Assembly: GCF_001742165.1 (NCBI RefSeq)
Contig: NZ_CP016444.1
Coordinates: 992,001-1,056,000, forward strand
Source: Burkholderia stabilis
GTDB taxonomy: Bacteria > Pseudomonadota > Gammaproteobacteria > Burkholderiales > Burkholderiaceae
Direction of reading: 5' to 3'
DNA: 64,000 nt
The position numbers and the translations under genes are program-made. Under the pieces are notes generated by a model that saw nothing but the letters and a program-made list of their open reading frames with translations, made no database searches and was not told where the DNA came from. Position 1 is the first letter of the stretch. Each line of letters starts with the position of its first letter. Of this stretch, positions 8,298-17,148 are shown piece by piece.

Positions 8298-10034
8298 ATG
8301 ACACTGCTGCGCAAGCGTGAAGACCAAGTACGTATCACAGAGCGCTACGATGTGGACGCTGTCATCGTTGGCGCGGGCTTTTCGGGAATGTATATGCTCC
8401 ATAAGCTGCGTGCACTCGGACTGTCGACTATCGTTTTCGAACGTGGTGCCGGGGTCGGAGGAACGTGGTACTGGAACCGCTATCCGGGTGCTCGATGCGA
8501 CATCGAAAGCGCGGACTACTCGTATTCATTCTCGGACGAACTTCAGCAGGAGTGGCGGTGGTCCGAGCGTTATGCCACGCAACCCGAAATTCTCCGGTAT
8601 GTGAATCACGTTGCGGATCGATTCGATTTACGTCGAGATATCCGGTTCAACACGCAAGTAACGCATGCAAGCTATGACGAATCCGCCGGCGCATGGGATG
8701 TACTGACCGATCGCGGAGAATGCGTCCGTGCACGCTTTTTCATACTCGCGACGGGTTGTCTGTCGGTCGCGAACCTGCCAGATATCCGCGGATGCGACGC
8801 TTACGACGGTGATGTCTACCATACGGGGGACTGGCCGCACCAGGCGGTAGATTTCTCCGGCAAGAGAGTTGCCGTGATCGGTACGGGGTCATCGGCGATC
8901 CAGTCGATTCCACTGATCGCCGAGCGCGCGGATCACGTCTTCGTGCTTCAGCGTACCCCGAATTTTAGCGTACCAGCCCGCAATGCACCGATCACTGACG
9001 CGCAGGATGACGAGATCAAGAAGGGGTATGTCAAACGTAGACAGACTGCGCGTTACAACTCCGGCGGTGTCAATCGGATCGACTCAACGGTCGGCGCGTT
9101 GGACGTATCTGCTGACGCGCGTGAGCGCGAGTACGAGCGCAAATGGCGGGAAGGCGGCCTGAACTTTGCGTCGACATTCGCGGACCTGCGCGTCGATGAG
9201 GCCGCGAATGAAACGGCCGCAGATTTCATCCGCCGAAAAATCCGCGAAACAGTGCGGGATTCGAAAATGGCCGAAACCCTGGTCCCGACAGGCTATCCGT
9301 TTGCTGCCAAGCGGCCATGCGTGGATACGAACTATTACGAGACGTTCAATCGGGACAACGTGACCCTCGTCGATCTGCGTCGGACGCCGATTGCGGAGAT
9401 TACGGCCCTCGGCGTACAAGCCGGAGATACACACTACGATGTCGACGCAATCGTGTTTGCCACCGGGTTTGACGCGATGACGGGCGCGATCCATGCAATC
9501 GATATCCGTGGTCGGGACGGCAAGCAACTGCGTGACCACTGGATGGCTGGGCCCCGTACTTATCTTGGCCTGATGAGCGCTGGGTTTCCGAATCTGTTCA
9601 TTGTCGCTTCGGTGGGAAGCCCATCGGTCCTAAGTAACATGATGACGTCGATTGAACAGCACGTCGACTGGATCTCGACCTGCATCGGACGCGTTCGCGC
9701 GGAGAACATCGGCACCATCGAGGCCGCTCCTGCCGCAGAGCAAGTATGGGTGGAGCACGTCAACGCATTAGCGGCCTCGACGCTCTTCCCGCGCGGCACG
9801 TCGTGGTACATGGGTGCAAACATTCCAGGAAAGCCGCGAATCTTCATGCCATATGCAGGAGGTGTTGGTCGGTATCGTAAGTTGTGCGAAAAGATAGAGG
9901 AATTTGGATACCCTGGATTCCTCCTGGATCAGCGCGACTGTGAATCCATCAATGGCGTGACGCGATCGACGACGATGTCCGTCGAGTCGATTATTGAGGC
10001 TAGCGCCCCTTTCGATACCGCAGTTTCCGAGTAA
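8298..10034 (+). CDS. Baeyer-Villiger flavin monooxygenase
   Basis: A 578-residue FAD/NADPH-dependent type I Baeyer-Villiger monooxygenase, which inserts oxygen next to a ketone and makes an ester or lactone. Visible are the FAD Rossmann motif (IVGAGFSGMY), GVGGTWYWNRYPGARCD typical of the cyclohexanone-monooxygenase group, the NADPH Rossmann motif (VIGTGSSAIQ) and the fingerprint YDGDVYHTGDWP between them. The first fingerprint residue is tyrosine, where phenylalanine is standard. GGAGGGG precedes the ATG. It heads an operon with alcohol dehydrogenase, hydrolase and aldehyde dehydrogenase genes, the set expected for turning a cyclic ketone into a dicarboxylic acid. Confidence 0.93.
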   Translation: MTLLRKREDQVRITERYDVDAVIVGAGFSGMYMLHKLRALGLSTIVFERGAGVGGTWYWNRYPGARCDIESADYSYSFSDELQQEWRWSERYATQPEILRYVNHVADRFDLRRDIRFNTQVTHASYDESAGAWDVLTDRGECVRARFFILATGCLSVANLPDIRGCDAYDGDVYHTGDWPHQAVDFSGKRVAVIGTGSSAIQSIPLIAERADHVFVLQRTPNFSVPARNAPITDAQDDEIKKGYVKRRQTARYNSGGVNRIDSTVGALDVSADAREREYERKWREGGLNFASTFADLRVDEAANETAADFIRRKIRETVRDSKMAETLVPTGYPFAAKRPCVDTNYYETFNRDNVTLVDLRRTPIAEITALGVQAGDTHYDVDAIVFATGFDAMTGAIHAIDIRGRDGKQLRDHWMAGPRTYLGLMSAGFPNLFIVASVGSPSVLSNMMTSIEQHVDWISTCIGRVRAENIGTIEAAPAAEQVWVEHVNALAASTLFPRGTSWYMGANIPGKPRIFMPYAGGVGRYRKLCEKIEEFGYPGFLLDQRDCESINGVTRSTTMSVESIIEASAPFDTAVSE

Positions 10035-10048
10035 AGGAGTTAAGGAAC

Positions 10049-11101
10049 ATGAAAAGTTTTCAGATTGAGGAATTCGGTGAGCCTCTTGTCGAAGCGGATG
10101 CCTCGACGCCGCAACCCGTCGGCAACCAGGTCTTGCTGAAAGTGCTCGGTGCGGGCATGTGCCATAGCGACCTTCATATTTGGGAGGGTTCTTATGAAAT
10201 GGGGCATGGCCGAAAGCGGCTATCGTTTTCAGAGCGAGGAATGAAGTTGCCGGTCACGCTGGGCCACGAAACGGCCGGCGAGGTCGTAGCGATCGGGCCG
10301 GACGTGACGGACGTCAAAGTCGGCGATATCCGCCTGGTCTATCCGTGGATCGGCTGCGGCACGTGCTCTGTTTGTCGTGCCGGCGACGAACACATGTGCG
10401 CGAAACCCGCGTATATCGGCGTGCAACAACCGGGCGGTTACTCGGACCACGTGCTTGTTCCTCATGCGCGCTATTTGCTTGACCTGGGCGGCCTCGATCC
10501 GGTCGATGCCGCACCGTACGCGTGTTCGGGCATTACAGCCTATGGCGCCGTTAAGAAAGTGCGTGATGCATTCGAATCGCCGATTGTGATTATTGGGGCT
10601 GGTGGACTCGGGTTGATGGCCGTATCGCTGCTAAAGGCGATGGGCGGTCGCGGTGCGATCGTGCTGGATGTCGACGCTCGCAAGCGCGATGCCGCCATTC
10701 ATGCCGGCGCGATGGCAGCAATCGATGCGTCGGCACGCAACGCACTGGAACAGGTTCTTGCAATCGCCGGCGGCCCAGTGCGAGCGGTGATCGATTTCGT
10801 TGGAAACCCGGAAACTGCGACGCTCGGTTTCGACAGCCTGGCCAAAGGCGGCAAGTTAGTGATGGTCGGCTTGTTCGGTGGAGGTGCGCCGTGGCCGCTT
10901 CCATTCATTCCGATCAAGGCAGTGACGATCCAGGGAAGTTACGTCGGCAGCTTGCGTGAAACTCAGGAACTGCTCGATCTGGTACGCGAGAAAAACCTTC
11001 GGCCGATTCCCGTCACTCGCCTCAAGCTTGCTGGCGTCAATGAAGCACTCGCGAACCTTCAAAGCGGGAAGCTCGTCGGCCGAGGCGTGCTTGTTCCCTG
11101 A
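10049..11101 (+). CDS. Zinc-dependent alcohol dehydrogenase
   Basis: A 350-residue medium-chain dehydrogenase/reductase. The catalytic-zinc region is GMCHSDLHIW and GHETAG; four structural-zinc cysteines lie in CGTCSVCRAGDEHMC; the nucleotide-binding motif is GAGGLGLMA. It starts 14 bp after the monooxygenase stop with GGAG ahead of the ATG, so it is in the same operon. In a cyclic-ketone pathway it could oxidise the starting cyclic alcohol or the hydroxyacid released from the lactone; sequence alone cannot separate the two. Confidence 0.9.
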   Translation: MKSFQIEEFGEPLVEADASTPQPVGNQVLLKVLGAGMCHSDLHIWEGSYEMGHGRKRLSFSERGMKLPVTLGHETAGEVVAIGPDVTDVKVGDIRLVYPWIGCGTCSVCRAGDEHMCAKPAYIGVQQPGGYSDHVLVPHARYLLDLGGLDPVDAAPYACSGITAYGAVKKVRDAFESPIVIIGAGGLGLMAVSLLKAMGGRGAIVLDVDARKRDAAIHAGAMAAIDASARNALEQVLAIAGGPVRAVIDFVGNPETATLGFDSLAKGGKLVMVGLFGGGAPWPLPFIPIKAVTIQGSYVGSLRETQELLDLVREKNLRPIPVTRLKLAGVNEALANLQSGKLVGRGVLVP

Positions 11102-11194
11102 GACCTGCCGCTTGCCCATCCGTTCGCGCCGTACTTCAGTCGGCGGCCGGCCTCACGTGCGATTTTGCAATCCGTGAAACTGCCAGAAAAGACG

Positions 11195-12142
11195 ATGCCA
11201 ATCGATTCCGAAATTTTGCCATATGTAGCGCAGTTCGAGCAGGCACTCGGTGCCCCGTTGCATCACATTGAACCAGTCGAGCTGCGCAAACTCACCGGCC
11301 GTGTCGGTTCCATCGCAAGGCCGGCGGACGTCGCGGTGAGCGATCGCGTTGTCGTCCATGCGGGGCGCGAGGTGCAGGTTCGCATCTATCGTCCTGCAGT
11401 CGCATCGCGTGCGAGTCGTCGCGCGCTGTTGTTCTTTCATGGCGGTGGTTGGGTCATCGGCAGCATCGACAGTTACGACGACGTCGCGGTTGACATCGCG
11501 TTATCAGCGCGCTGTACCGTGATTTCTGTCGAATATTCGCTTGCCCCCGAATGTCCATATCCCGCAGCACTACGCGACGGTGAAGCGGTTGTCGACTGGC
11601 TCGAGATGCACGCGTCCGAACTGGATATCGATCCTGAACACGTCGCGATTGGTGGTGACAGCGCAGGCGGAAATCTTGCCGCTGCACTATGCGTCAAGTA
11701 CCGGGACCGCGGAGATCGGGTGCCGTTCCGGTTTCAGTGGCTGTTGTATCCCGCTTTGGATGTCGATGTCGACCGGCCATCGTACCTTGCGAATGCCGAG
11801 GCGCCCATTCTCGGGCGCAATACGATGATCTGGTTTCTTCATCAGTATCTTGGCGACGCCTGGCGAGCCCCGGATGTCTATGCCGCTCCGTACCGGGTGC
11901 GTAAGCTTGCTGGCCTGCCGGCCACATTCATTCATACCGCGTCGTTCGATCCGTTGCATGACGAAGGGGCCGAATTTGCGGAACAGCTGAAGGCTGCAGG
12001 TATACGTTGTTCGCACCGCAATGCCGACGATCTCGTGCACGGTTTCATTCGGATGAGAAACATCAGCACCCGTGCGCGAATCGAGTTTTCCGCTGCGTGT
12101 GCGGCACTCGACGACGGATTAGCTGAAACACCAACGACGTGA
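11195..12142 (+). CDS. Alpha/beta hydrolase fold-3 esterase/lactonase
   Basis: A 315-residue hydrolase of the hormone-sensitive-lipase group. It has the oxyanion motif FFHGGGWVIGS, the nucleophile elbow GDSAGGNLA, and a late Asp/His pair (DPLHDEGAEF and DLVHGFI). It follows the monooxygenase and alcohol dehydrogenase, which suits hydrolysis of the lactone made by the monooxygenase to a hydroxyacid. The start is uncertain: ATG at 11195 was chosen, but in-frame GTG (11174) and TTG (11165) codons precede it and none has a strong ribosome-binding site. Confidence 0.87.
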   Translation: MPIDSEILPYVAQFEQALGAPLHHIEPVELRKLTGRVGSIARPADVAVSDRVVVHAGREVQVRIYRPAVASRASRRALLFFHGGGWVIGSIDSYDDVAVDIALSARCTVISVEYSLAPECPYPAALRDGEAVVDWLEMHASELDIDPEHVAIGGDSAGGNLAAALCVKYRDRGDRVPFRFQWLLYPALDVDVDRPSYLANAEAPILGRNTMIWFLHQYLGDAWRAPDVYAAPYRVRKLAGLPATFIHTASFDPLHDEGAEFAEQLKAAGIRCSHRNADDLVHGFIRMRNISTRARIEFSAACAALDDGLAETPTT

Positions 12143-12245
12143 TCGAACGGCGCGAGGTAGCGCTGCAACACCATATTTTTTCGCTTGAGCCGTTGCATTT
12201 CATTTTTCAACGCGGCCTGACTGGCAGGCCGCAGGAGACCGCAAT

Positions 12246-13700
12246 ATGCGTAACGAACAAACGATTCACCACTACCCGGACGTCAGATTATTCATTGGGG
12301 GCGAATGGCGGAGTGCTTCCGACGGTGGCAGAATTCCCGTCAATGATCCAGCGACTGGCGACGTGATTGGAACCGTCGCGTGCGCGACGCGCGCAGACCT
12401 CGAGCAGGCGGTGAACGCAGCGGAACGGAGTTTGGAGAAATGGCGTGGCGTATCACCTGTCGAGCGTGCTGAGATTTTGTGTGAAGCAGCGCGATTGCTT
12501 CGCACCCGTATTGACGAAATCGCGTGGCTCTTGACGCGCGAGCAAGGCAAGCCGCTTGCGCAAGCCGCAGCCGAAATCTCCGCGTCCGCAGACATGACGC
12601 AATGGTTGGCAGAGGAGGGGCGGCGAACATTCGGACGCGTGATTCCGTCCCGTTCGACCAATGTGTTGCAGTACACGACGAAGTTTCCGGTCGGCCCGGT
12701 GGCCGCGTTCACACCATGGAATTTCCCAGTCAATCAGGTCGCGCGCAAGCTTGCGGCGGCGTTGGCAGCTGGCTGCTCAGTGATCGTTAAAGCACCCGAG
12801 GAAACTCCCGCGTCTCCGGCAGCGTTGATTCAAGCTTTCGTCGATGCGGGCGTGCCTGCAGGTGTCGTTAATCTCGTCTACGGCGTACCGGAGGAAATCT
12901 CTGAGTTCCTGATTCCACATCCCGCGATCGCGAAGATTTCGTTCACAGGTTCGACGGCAGTCGGTAAGCATCTTGCGGCACTGGCTGGGCAGTACATGAA
13001 GCGCTCCACCATGGAGCTCGGCGGCCATGCACCGGTCCTCATCTTTGATGATGCTGATATCGACAAGGCGGTCGAAGTCCTGATCACCACCAAGTTCAGA
13101 AATGCCGGTCAGGTATGTGCGTCTCCGACACGCTTCTTACTCCAAGAAGGGATCGCAGAGCATTTCATCGACAAGTTCGTTACGGCGGCGCAGTCGCTTC
13201 AAATTGGTAGTGGGCTTGACCCTCAAGTACAGATGGGCCCGCTCGCGAACGAGCGGCGCGCACCGGCACTCGAAGCGCTCATTGATGACGCTGTCGGTCG
13301 AGGGGCGAAACTACTTATGGGCGGCGGGCGTCTTCCAGGCCGCGGCAACTTCTTCCCACCGACTGTGCTCGCCAATTTGCCGACGACAGCACGGATCATG
13401 AACGAGGAACCGTTTGGCCCCGTCGTTCTGCTGAACCGATTCCGGACACTGGACGAAGCCATCAAAGAGGCGAATCGACTGCCGTATGGGCTTGCTTCCT
13501 ACGCTTACTCACGCTCGGCATCGACAATTCATGCCGTCGGCACCCGTATCGTGGCAGGCATGACGACTATCAACCACAGTGGACTTGGATTGCCGGAGGT
13601 GCCGTTTGGCGGGGTGCGCGATTCCGGCTACGGAGAGGAGGGGGGGCCGGACGCTGTCGAACCCTATTTGGTCAACAAGTTCGTGACTGTAGCGACCTAG
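12246..13700 (+). CDS. NAD(P)-dependent aldehyde dehydrogenase
   Basis: A 484-residue aldehyde dehydrogenase close to succinate-semialdehyde dehydrogenases. Seen are the cofactor region AFTPWNFPVNQ, the active-site glutamate in MELGGHAP and the catalytic cysteine C291 in NAGQVCASPTR, plus the C-terminal EVPFGGVRDSGYGEEGG. CAGGAGAC precedes the ATG. It would oxidise an omega-oxoacid to the dicarboxylic acid in the proposed pathway. It lies 103 bp after the hydrolase on the same strand, so it is probably co-transcribed. Confidence 0.92.
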   Translation: MRNEQTIHHYPDVRLFIGGEWRSASDGGRIPVNDPATGDVIGTVACATRADLEQAVNAAERSLEKWRGVSPVERAEILCEAARLLRTRIDEIAWLLTREQGKPLAQAAAEISASADMTQWLAEEGRRTFGRVIPSRSTNVLQYTTKFPVGPVAAFTPWNFPVNQVARKLAAALAAGCSVIVKAPEETPASPAALIQAFVDAGVPAGVVNLVYGVPEEISEFLIPHPAIAKISFTGSTAVGKHLAALAGQYMKRSTMELGGHAPVLIFDDADIDKAVEVLITTKFRNAGQVCASPTRFLLQEGIAEHFIDKFVTAAQSLQIGSGLDPQVQMGPLANERRAPALEALIDDAVGRGAKLLMGGGRLPGRGNFFPPTVLANLPTTARIMNEEPFGPVVLLNRFRTLDEAIKEANRLPYGLASYAYSRSASTIHAVGTRIVAGMTTINHSGLGLPEVPFGGVRDSGYGEEGGPDAVEPYLVNKFVTVAT

Positions 13701-13821
13701 GCGGATTTTGATATTCGATTGACGATCACTCTGGTTGGGGCTGGGTGCGCGTTGCAGTTCGCAGATTCAGCTCCAATCGTGCCAAGCAATTGGCACCCAT
13801 GTTCTAAAGGATATGCGAGCC

Positions 13822-14594
13822 ATGTCTGATCAACGATCGTTCGAGGGAAAAATACTGTTTGTCACTGGTGCGGGGGAGCGCTCGGAGCCGCCGTTGTGTC
13901 GAGTCTGGCCGGAAAAGGCGCAACCATTTGCGCGGTCGATCGAACTAGCGCTTGCTTAGACGTCTTACGTGCAACTGTCCCACAACCTCGATTTCTGGCT
14001 ATTGAGGCAGATGTAACCGACGAATCGCAGATGGCGGAAGCAGTGCAAGACGTTTGTAGGCACTATGGACGGATTGATGTCTTCTATAACAACGCGGGCG
14101 TGGAGGGCGTTATTTTGCCGATCGAAGACTACCCGTTAGCAGCCTTCGATACTGTGATGCGGGTCAACGTCGTGGGGATATTCCTCGGTCTGAAGTACGT
14201 ATTGCCTGTCATGTACCACCAGGGGTATGGCAGTGTGATAAACGTGTCAAGCGTAGCTGGTTTGATCGGCTCGCCGAACATGTCGGCCTACATCGCGTCG
14301 AAGCACACCGTCGTCGGCCTGACTCGAGCGGCAGCAGCGGAAGCGGCACCGCGCGGTGTTCGCGTCAACTGCATTAATCCTGGGCCGATAGAGAGCAGGA
14401 TGATGCAATCGGTTGACCAGAGCCGCGGTGATGGCGTCGCGCAGCGTTCGAAGCAGGTTATTCCAGCCGGGCGCTATGGGCGGCCACACGAGGTGGCGGC
14501 TCTTGTTGCATTCCTTGCGAGTGATGGGGCGTCGTATTGCAATGGCGCTTGCTATTCCGTTGACGGGGGCCTTACTTCCATTCCTCGGAGATAG
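13822..14594 (+). pseudogene. Short-chain dehydrogenase/reductase with a frameshift
   Basis: An SDR-family oxidoreductase of about 257 residues, interrupted near its start. The frame from ATG 13822 gives the first strand (FEGKILFVTGAG) and then goes out of phase. From about 13877 a second frame gives the rest: ALGAAVVSSLAGKGATI, NNAGV, the catalytic serine in NVSSVAG, the YIASK catalytic pair and a complete C-terminus. Adding one G to the five-G run at 13872-13876 restores GAGGALGAAV exactly, so a one-base deletion is the simplest cause. It could be a real null allele, a slippage tract or a sequencing error. The likely role is oxidation of a cyclic alcohol in the same pathway. Confidence 0.8.
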
Positions 14595-14805
14595 CGGGGC
14601 GCGACACCTGTGCCCCATTTCGCACTCTGGCTGCGCATCACTCGACGGGCAGCGTGCGCCAGATCTGACGTGCCAGCTCTTTGTGTCGATGGGGCGAAGG
14701 TACTACACCACCCACATCACGTTCAGCCGTCGTGCCCCTTCTACGCAAGAAAGGTGGTTTCATGGTTGCATGTTTGGACTACTACAACGCATCAAGGTGA
14801 ATATC

Positions 14806-15453
14806 GTGAGGACTTATCGCAGATTCCACTCCAAGTCCATTACCCAAATGGAGGAATTCTGGCGCAGTGAAGCGGCTCGCATCCATTGGGAGGCACCGTT
14901 CACTCAGGTGCTCGATCGGTCGAATCCGCCCTTCGCGCGGTGGTTCGTCGGTGGTCGCACGAATCTTTGCTTCAACGCTGTTGACCGACATCTCACCACC
15001 CGAGCCAAACAAAATGCGCTCGTTTATGTGTCGACCGAAACGGGCATCGAGCGTCGCTACAGCTATCTGGACTTGCATGCTGAAGTGAATCGTATGGCTG
15101 CAGTGATACGGTCGCTCGGCGTGAGACGCGGTGATCGTGTACTCATCTATTTGCCGATGATTCCCGAGGCCGTGTTTGCAATGCTTGCCTGCGCGCGCTT
15201 GGGTGCGATTCATTCGGTCGTTTTCGGCGGGTTCGCGGCACCGAGCCTCGCAGCACGCATCGACGACGCAAAACCCACGCTGCTTGTGAGCGCCGACGCA
15301 GGGGCACGCGGCGGCAAAGTGATCGACTACATGCCGCTCGTTGACGAGGCCATGTCTAGCGCCAAACATGCACCTCCGCGCGTGCTGCTGATTGAGATAG
15401 ACGCAGCAGGCGCGGAACTTGTTATGGATAACCTATTATTTGACATAAGGTGA
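14806..15453 (+). pseudogene. prpE: Truncated propionyl-CoA synthetase-like enzyme (N-terminal third)
   Basis: 215 codons corresponding to the N-terminal third of PrpE-type AMP-forming acyl-CoA synthetases, which are normally about 630 residues. Diagnostic stretches are TQVLDRSNPPFARWFVGGRT, VYVSTETG, GDRVLIYLPMIPEAVFAML and IHSVVFGGFAAPSLAARIDD. The GTG at 14806 is chosen because AAGGTGA precedes it and the family begins here. Homology ends around 15390-15430, and the frame runs into AT-rich IS-end sequence before stopping at 15451. The AMP-binding core and the catalytic lysine domain are absent, so it should be inactive. It marks the broken right end of the catabolic island. Confidence 0.85.
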
Positions 15454-15486
15454 TTTATCGAGAAATTTGATTGTAGTGGCTAGATT

Positions 15487-15524
15487 GAAATGTCCGCTTT
15501 TGGCTACATAGAAATGTCCGCTTT
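15487..15524. repeat. Direct repeats typical of an IS21-type end
   Basis: GAAATGTCCGCTTT occurs at 15487-15500 and again exactly at 15511-15524, 24 bp apart, with a weaker third copy (GCTGTCCGG) near 15537. Multiple short direct repeats of this kind form the ends of IS21-group elements. No istA/istB gene is present, so only an end remains. It directly follows the truncated synthetase and probably shows what removed the rest of that gene. Confidence 0.6.
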
Positions 15525-16030
15525 CGTGCCACGTAAGCTGTCCGGCCGCCGGGTGTCGGGGTACCTTTGATTTTCGTGCATTTCTCCGGTTATCGGCATC
15601 CACGCCTGTCGCGGGCCTCACTTGCGGCCCTATATAATTTTTCTTTCGAATCATATATTTGCTGACTACCGATTCGGGGACACGGATGACCGCAGCAACT
15701 CAATGGTTCCCTTCGCAGACCTTGAGGAAAAGGTGATATTGCGGACGTCGTCTGCAACATCTCGAATCTTGAGAATCCCACTTTCATCACGCTCACCGTC
15801 TATCCCGTTGATATCGGACCAACTCGCCGCCTGCCGCGCGCCATTCGCCGAGATGCGTTGTGGCCGTCCGATCGATCGTCTGCCTGCTCCAGCTGTCCTG
15901 GGCTCCGTTGGTGCTTGGTGCCGAAATGGCCGCGCGGCCACCGCGCCGCGTGCTGATTTTCGTCCATCACCGGTTTGCTCCAGCGTCGCTGGATTCGATG
16001 ACGGTGCGAGTCGAGACGTTGCGCGTCCAC
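15525..16030. other. IS debris and non-coding DNA at the island boundary
   Basis: No intact gene is visible in about 500 bp. The first part is AT-rich (around 15632-15665), the remainder G+C-rich with overlapping open frames on both strands that match nothing I recognise. It lies between an IS21-like end and an IS3-like orfA stub, and is best described as the scar where the lower-G+C island meets the high-G+C locus. Confidence 0.5.
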
Positions 16031-16111
16031 CTACGCGCAAACGGCTAACCGTACCGCCTCCATCTTGAATTCCTTCGTGTATTGCCTTCTTGGTATCAGC
16101 GTCTCTGACAT
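16031..16111 (-). pseudogene. IS3-type transposase OrfA start, cut to 26 codons
   Basis: On the minus strand an ATG at 16111, with GGAGA just upstream, encodes MSETLIPRRQYTKEFKMEAV followed by RLAVCA and a stop. RRxYTxEFKxEAVRLA is the opening of the helix-turn-helix OrfA protein of IS3-group elements, normally about 90-110 residues. The rest of the element is not recognisable downstream. Confidence 0.65.
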
Positions 16112-16195
16112 GCATCTCTCCGTACACACAAAAAGTTATCAAACTTCTGGGTGTACGCGGAATCGAGACAGGATCGGTGCGGCGATGTCCGTCGT

Positions 16196-16209
16196 TTGAC
16201 GCACATCAA
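16196..16209. promoter_or_regulatory. FNR/ANR box TTGACGCACATCAA
   Basis: Full match to TTGAY-N4-RTCAA, 111 bp ahead of the ribosome-hibernation-like gene at 16321. It is the leftmost FNR site of the window and lies just beyond the IS scar, so it marks the start of the oxygen-regulated locus. Confidence 0.72.
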
Positions 16210-16320
16210 CGAGACAGTGCCGTCCCCGCGGAAGATGGATGCACGACATTGGGTCGTGCGAATGCACCACACTGTGAACCGGCTCTAGCCGTCAATCGGC
16301 GTGATCAACAGGAGCGGAAC

Positions 16321-16644
16321 ATGGGAATCGGGATGCAGATCGCTTACTTCGGCTTCGCCGGGACGGCTCGGCTGGAGGCGGAAGCGAGCATTCAACTGAT
16401 ACGCCTCGAGCCGTTCAGTGCGCAACTGGCCGGCTGTCATCTCGCGATCGAGGCCATGGATGCGTCGACTCGCCAGCCGAAGTATGACGTACGACTCGAT
16501 CTGATCATGCGCAAGGGAGAATTCCGTCCCGTTCCACATATGACGGGTGCGGATCCCATGGACGCGCTGAAGCGGGCATTCGACCTCGCCGCACGGCAAC
16601 TCTCCAACACCGCGGCCACTGGAGCCCACGAGAACCTACGCTGA
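16321..16644 (+). CDS. HPF/RaiA-like ribosome-hibernation protein
   Basis: A 107-residue protein that looks like the ribosome-associated HPF/RaiA/sigma-54-modulation fold. It has an amphipathic first helix (LIRLEPFSAQL), a strand CHLAIEAMD, a strand DVRLDLIMRKGEF and a closing helix DPMDALKRAFDLAARQL, in the family's beta-alpha-beta-beta-beta-alpha order. Such proteins bind the 30S decoding region and silence ribosomes in stasis. CAGGAGCGG precedes the ATG, and an FNR box lies 111 bp upstream, so induction by low oxygen is likely. The family call rests on pattern rather than a diagnostic motif. Confidence 0.62.
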   Translation: MGIGMQIAYFGFAGTARLEAEASIQLIRLEPFSAQLAGCHLAIEAMDASTRQPKYDVRLDLIMRKGEFRPVPHMTGADPMDALKRAFDLAARQLSNTAATGAHENLR

Positions 16645-16718
16645 CAGGGTCCGAGAACCGGCCCGCGGCGGGTCGCCAGGCGTGAGTCGATCCGCCGCCG
16701 TCAGCACCTCTGGTCCGG

Positions 16719-17093
16719 CTAACCTTCTTCGTCGCCGGTGAATACCTCGTGTTCCGGTATCACCGTCGTATCGTCGATCCACTGCACTCGCCATGTGCCA
16801 GGCACTGGCGCTTGCCGTGCGTCGCGCAGCCAGCGCGCACGGCCGGCTTCGCCTTCGAACGGCCCGGACGGTGCTTCGAGATCGAAATCGTCGAGCCAGC
16901 ATAGGGTGCCGGCGTTGTCGGGACCCGTCATCCGGGTGGTACTGCCTTCGTGGACGAGCGTCCCCCACGCGGGCAGATCCATCCCTGCATGACCTTCGCG
17001 CGACCAGCGGCGCATGGTCGTGTCGATCCAGAGAATGGCATAGGCCGAAGGGGTGTCGCAGGCGAAAGTATCGAGATGCAGGGTGATTCGCAC
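16719..17093 (-). CDS. Conserved hypothetical protein, 124 aa
   Basis: I do not recognise a family. The protein is acidic, soluble and rich in tryptophan (TWRVQWIDDTTVIPEHEVF), and has no signal peptide or membrane segment. It starts at a GTG with GGAG seven bases ahead. It lies 55 bp after the cytochrome c gene on the same strand, so it should share that gene's FNR-controlled transcript. Codon use matches the neighbours. It converges on the HPF-like gene. Confidence 0.6.
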   Translation of the reverse strand: MRITLHLDTFACDTPSAYAILWIDTTMRRWSREGHAGMDLPAWGTLVHEGSTTRMTGPDNAGTLCWLDDFDLEAPSGPFEGEAGRARWLRDARQAPVPGTWRVQWIDDTTVIPEHEVFTGDEEG

Positions 17094-17148
17094 GATGGGC
17101 TCCGAATCGACGAAGGAGGTCGGCCGCCGTCACCGGCGGTCGACGCTT

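Noticed and set aside
12000..12006. GGTATAC inside the hydrolase gene as a further GntR operator
   Set aside because: It lies within coding sequence near the 3' end and lacks the second half of the palindrome.
15590..16142. Overlapping open frames on both strands in the IS scar
   Set aside because: None resembles a known family except the short orfA start, and base composition changes within them, so they are probably debris.
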